A stretch of DNA of 34,886 bases from contig DASVCS010000026.1 in NCBI GenBank assembly GCA_036381495.1, positions 1 through 34,886 of the forward strand, read 5' to 3'. Shown here one piece after another: positions 33,951 through 34,886 of this stretch (position 1 is the stretch's first letter; every line of letters begins with the position of its first letter). The notes below the pieces were generated by a model. It ran no database searches. It had not been told where the DNA came from and saw only the letters and a program-made list of their open reading frames with translations. The position numbers and the translations under genes were made by a program. This stretch comes from DASVCS01 sp036381495. Lineage in GTDB: Bacteria; Gemmatimonadota; Gemmatimonadetes; Longimicrobiales; RSA9.

Positions 33951-34886
33951 CTACCGATGCACGGTGCTCATGTTCGCGTAGCGCTCGCCCGCCGTCCCGC
34001 CCACCGGCGCGACCGCCTCGATCCGCTCGAGGTCCCGCGCTTCCAGCCGGATCCCCACGGCGGCCGCGTTCTGCTCCAGATACGTCCGCCGCTTGGTGCC
34101 CGGGATCGGCACGATGTCCCGTCCCTGCGCCATCACCCACGCCAGCGCGACCTGCGCCGGCGTCACGCCCTTCTCCCGCGCCAGCGACTCGACTTCCCGC
34201 GCCATGCGCAGGTTCTTCTCGAAGTTCTCGCCCTGGAAACGCGGGTGGCGACGCCGGATGTCGTCTTCCGGCAGGTCCTCGAACCGCCGGAACCGGCCCG
34301 TCAGGAAGCCGCGGCCCAGCGGACTGTAGGCGACGAACCCGATCCCCAGCTCCCGCACCGTCTCCAGCACCCCGTTCTCCTCGACGTCGCGCGTCCAGAT
34401 CGAGTACTCCGTCTGGAGCGCCGAGATCGGGTGCGTGGCGTGCGCCCGGCGGATCGTCGCGGGCGCCGCCTCCGAGAGCCCCAGGTAGCGGACCTTCCCC
34501 GCCTGCACCAGCTCGGCCATGGCGCCCACGGTCTCCTCGATCGGCACGTTCGGGTCCACGCGATGCTGGTAGTACAGGTCGATGTGGTCCACCCCGAGCC
34601 GCCGCAGCGAGGCGTCACACGCCTGCCGGACGTACGCCGGGTCGCCGCGGATCCCGAGAAACTCACCGTTCTGGCCGCGCACGTTGCCGAACTTCGTCGC
34701 CAGCACCACCTCGTCCCGCCGACCCCGGATCGCGCGGCCGACCAACTCCTCGTTCGTGAACGGGCCGTACATGTCCGCCGTGTCCAGGAAGTCGATCCCC
34801 AGCTCGAGCGCACGATGGATCGTGGCGATCGACTCCGCGTCGTCGGCCGCCCCGTAGAACTCGCTCATCCCCATGCACCCGAGCCC
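33951..34886 (-). CDS. aldo/keto reductase, 5' end beyond window
   Basis: A (beta/alpha)8 NADPH-dependent oxidoreductase. The visible part starts GLGCMGMSEFYG at the right edge; the family's first strand and start codon lie outside the window. The catalytic tetrad is visible: D and Y in DFLDTADMYGPFTNEE, K in VVLATKFGNV, and H in DLYYQHRVDPNVP. Further family marks are YSPLGRGFLTGRF, AWVMAQGRDIVPIPGTKRRTYLEQN and, near the end, LERIEAVAP. The YajO/AKR13-like type (GMSEFYG) acts on small carbonyl compounds; the substrate here is not known. It is first of two genes with the flavin oxidoreductase downstream. Confidence 0.93.
   Translation of the reverse strand, partial: GLGCMGMSEFYGAADDAESIATIHRALELGIDFLDTADMYGPFTNEELVGRAIRGRRDEVVLATKFGNVRGQNGEFLGIRGDPAYVRQACDASLRRLGVDHIDLYYQHRVDPNVPIEETVGAMAELVQAGKVRYLGLSEAAPATIRRAHATHPISALQTEYSIWTRDVEENGVLETVRELGIGFVAYSPLGRGFLTGRFRRFEDLPEDDIRRRHPRFQGENFEKNLRMAREVESLAREKGVTPAQVALAWVMAQGRDIVPIPGTKRRTYLEQNAAAVGIRLEARDLERIEAVAPVGGTAGERYANMSTVHR

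Overview
This window is a G+C-rich bacterial chromosome segment of about 34.9 kb with no rRNA, tRNA, CRISPR array or complete insertion sequence that I can see. Exported and lipoprotein signals, a cbb3-type oxidase, a long Asp-box propeller protein, a six-bladed-propeller-type lipoprotein and many predicted hydrolases suggest an aerobic or microaerobic Gram-negative environmental heterotroph. The mix resembles Gemmatimonadota or a neighbouring group, but that placement is inference from gene content only.

Layout. 1-1733: cbb3 oxidase subunit I (ccoN, cut by the left edge) with ccoS directly upstream. 1860-4162: a Uma2-type nuclease-fold gene, an exported protein, a cupin and a small hypothetical gene. 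4655-7364: a visibly AT-richer block of four same-strand genes of unknown function, one a HExxH zincin-like protein and one frameshifted, with two gaps that look like integron attC sites. 7602-8543: the remains of a RelB/ParE-type toxin-antitoxin pair facing an intact DUF433/DUF5615 pair. 8683-9911: a frameshifted propeller lipoprotein. 10033-11866: a MarR regulator divergent from a small membrane protein and an SDR, with two TTGA-N6-TCAA operators between them. 12057-15666: a minus-strand operon (Cys/Met-type PLP lyase, NhaC-family antiporter, DUF2071 protein) coupled by 4-base overlaps. 15893-17836: an epoxide-hydrolase-like enzyme divergent from a LysR regulator. 18096-21341: a large exported sortilin/BNR-type propeller protein. 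21571-24539: ArsC-like, GNAT, DinB and a hypothetical protein. 25041-25784: methionine aminopeptidase. 26099-29771: a dienelactone-hydrolase-like lipoprotein and an astacin-family metalloprotease lipoprotein with Ig-like domains. 30105-32896: a KefB-type cation/proton antiporter and an NAD(P)-binding reductase. 32869-34886: a luciferase-like flavin oxidoreductase and an aldo/keto reductase (cut by the right edge).

The most unusual layer lies between and at the ends of genes. Arrays of six-base words (CGTGCG, GCTCCC, GTAAAC types) combined with short GC hairpins of GGCGCC or GGCGGC/GCCGCC recur in three 3'-flanking regions. A related hairpin is repeated four times inside the 3' end of the NhaC gene, where it encodes a Gly/Ala/Pro tail, and another six-base array lies inside the propeller gene. 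Two other dispersed repeats occur as pairs. Four reading frames are broken by what looks like a single lost base in a homopolymer, so some apparent pseudogenes may be assembly errors.
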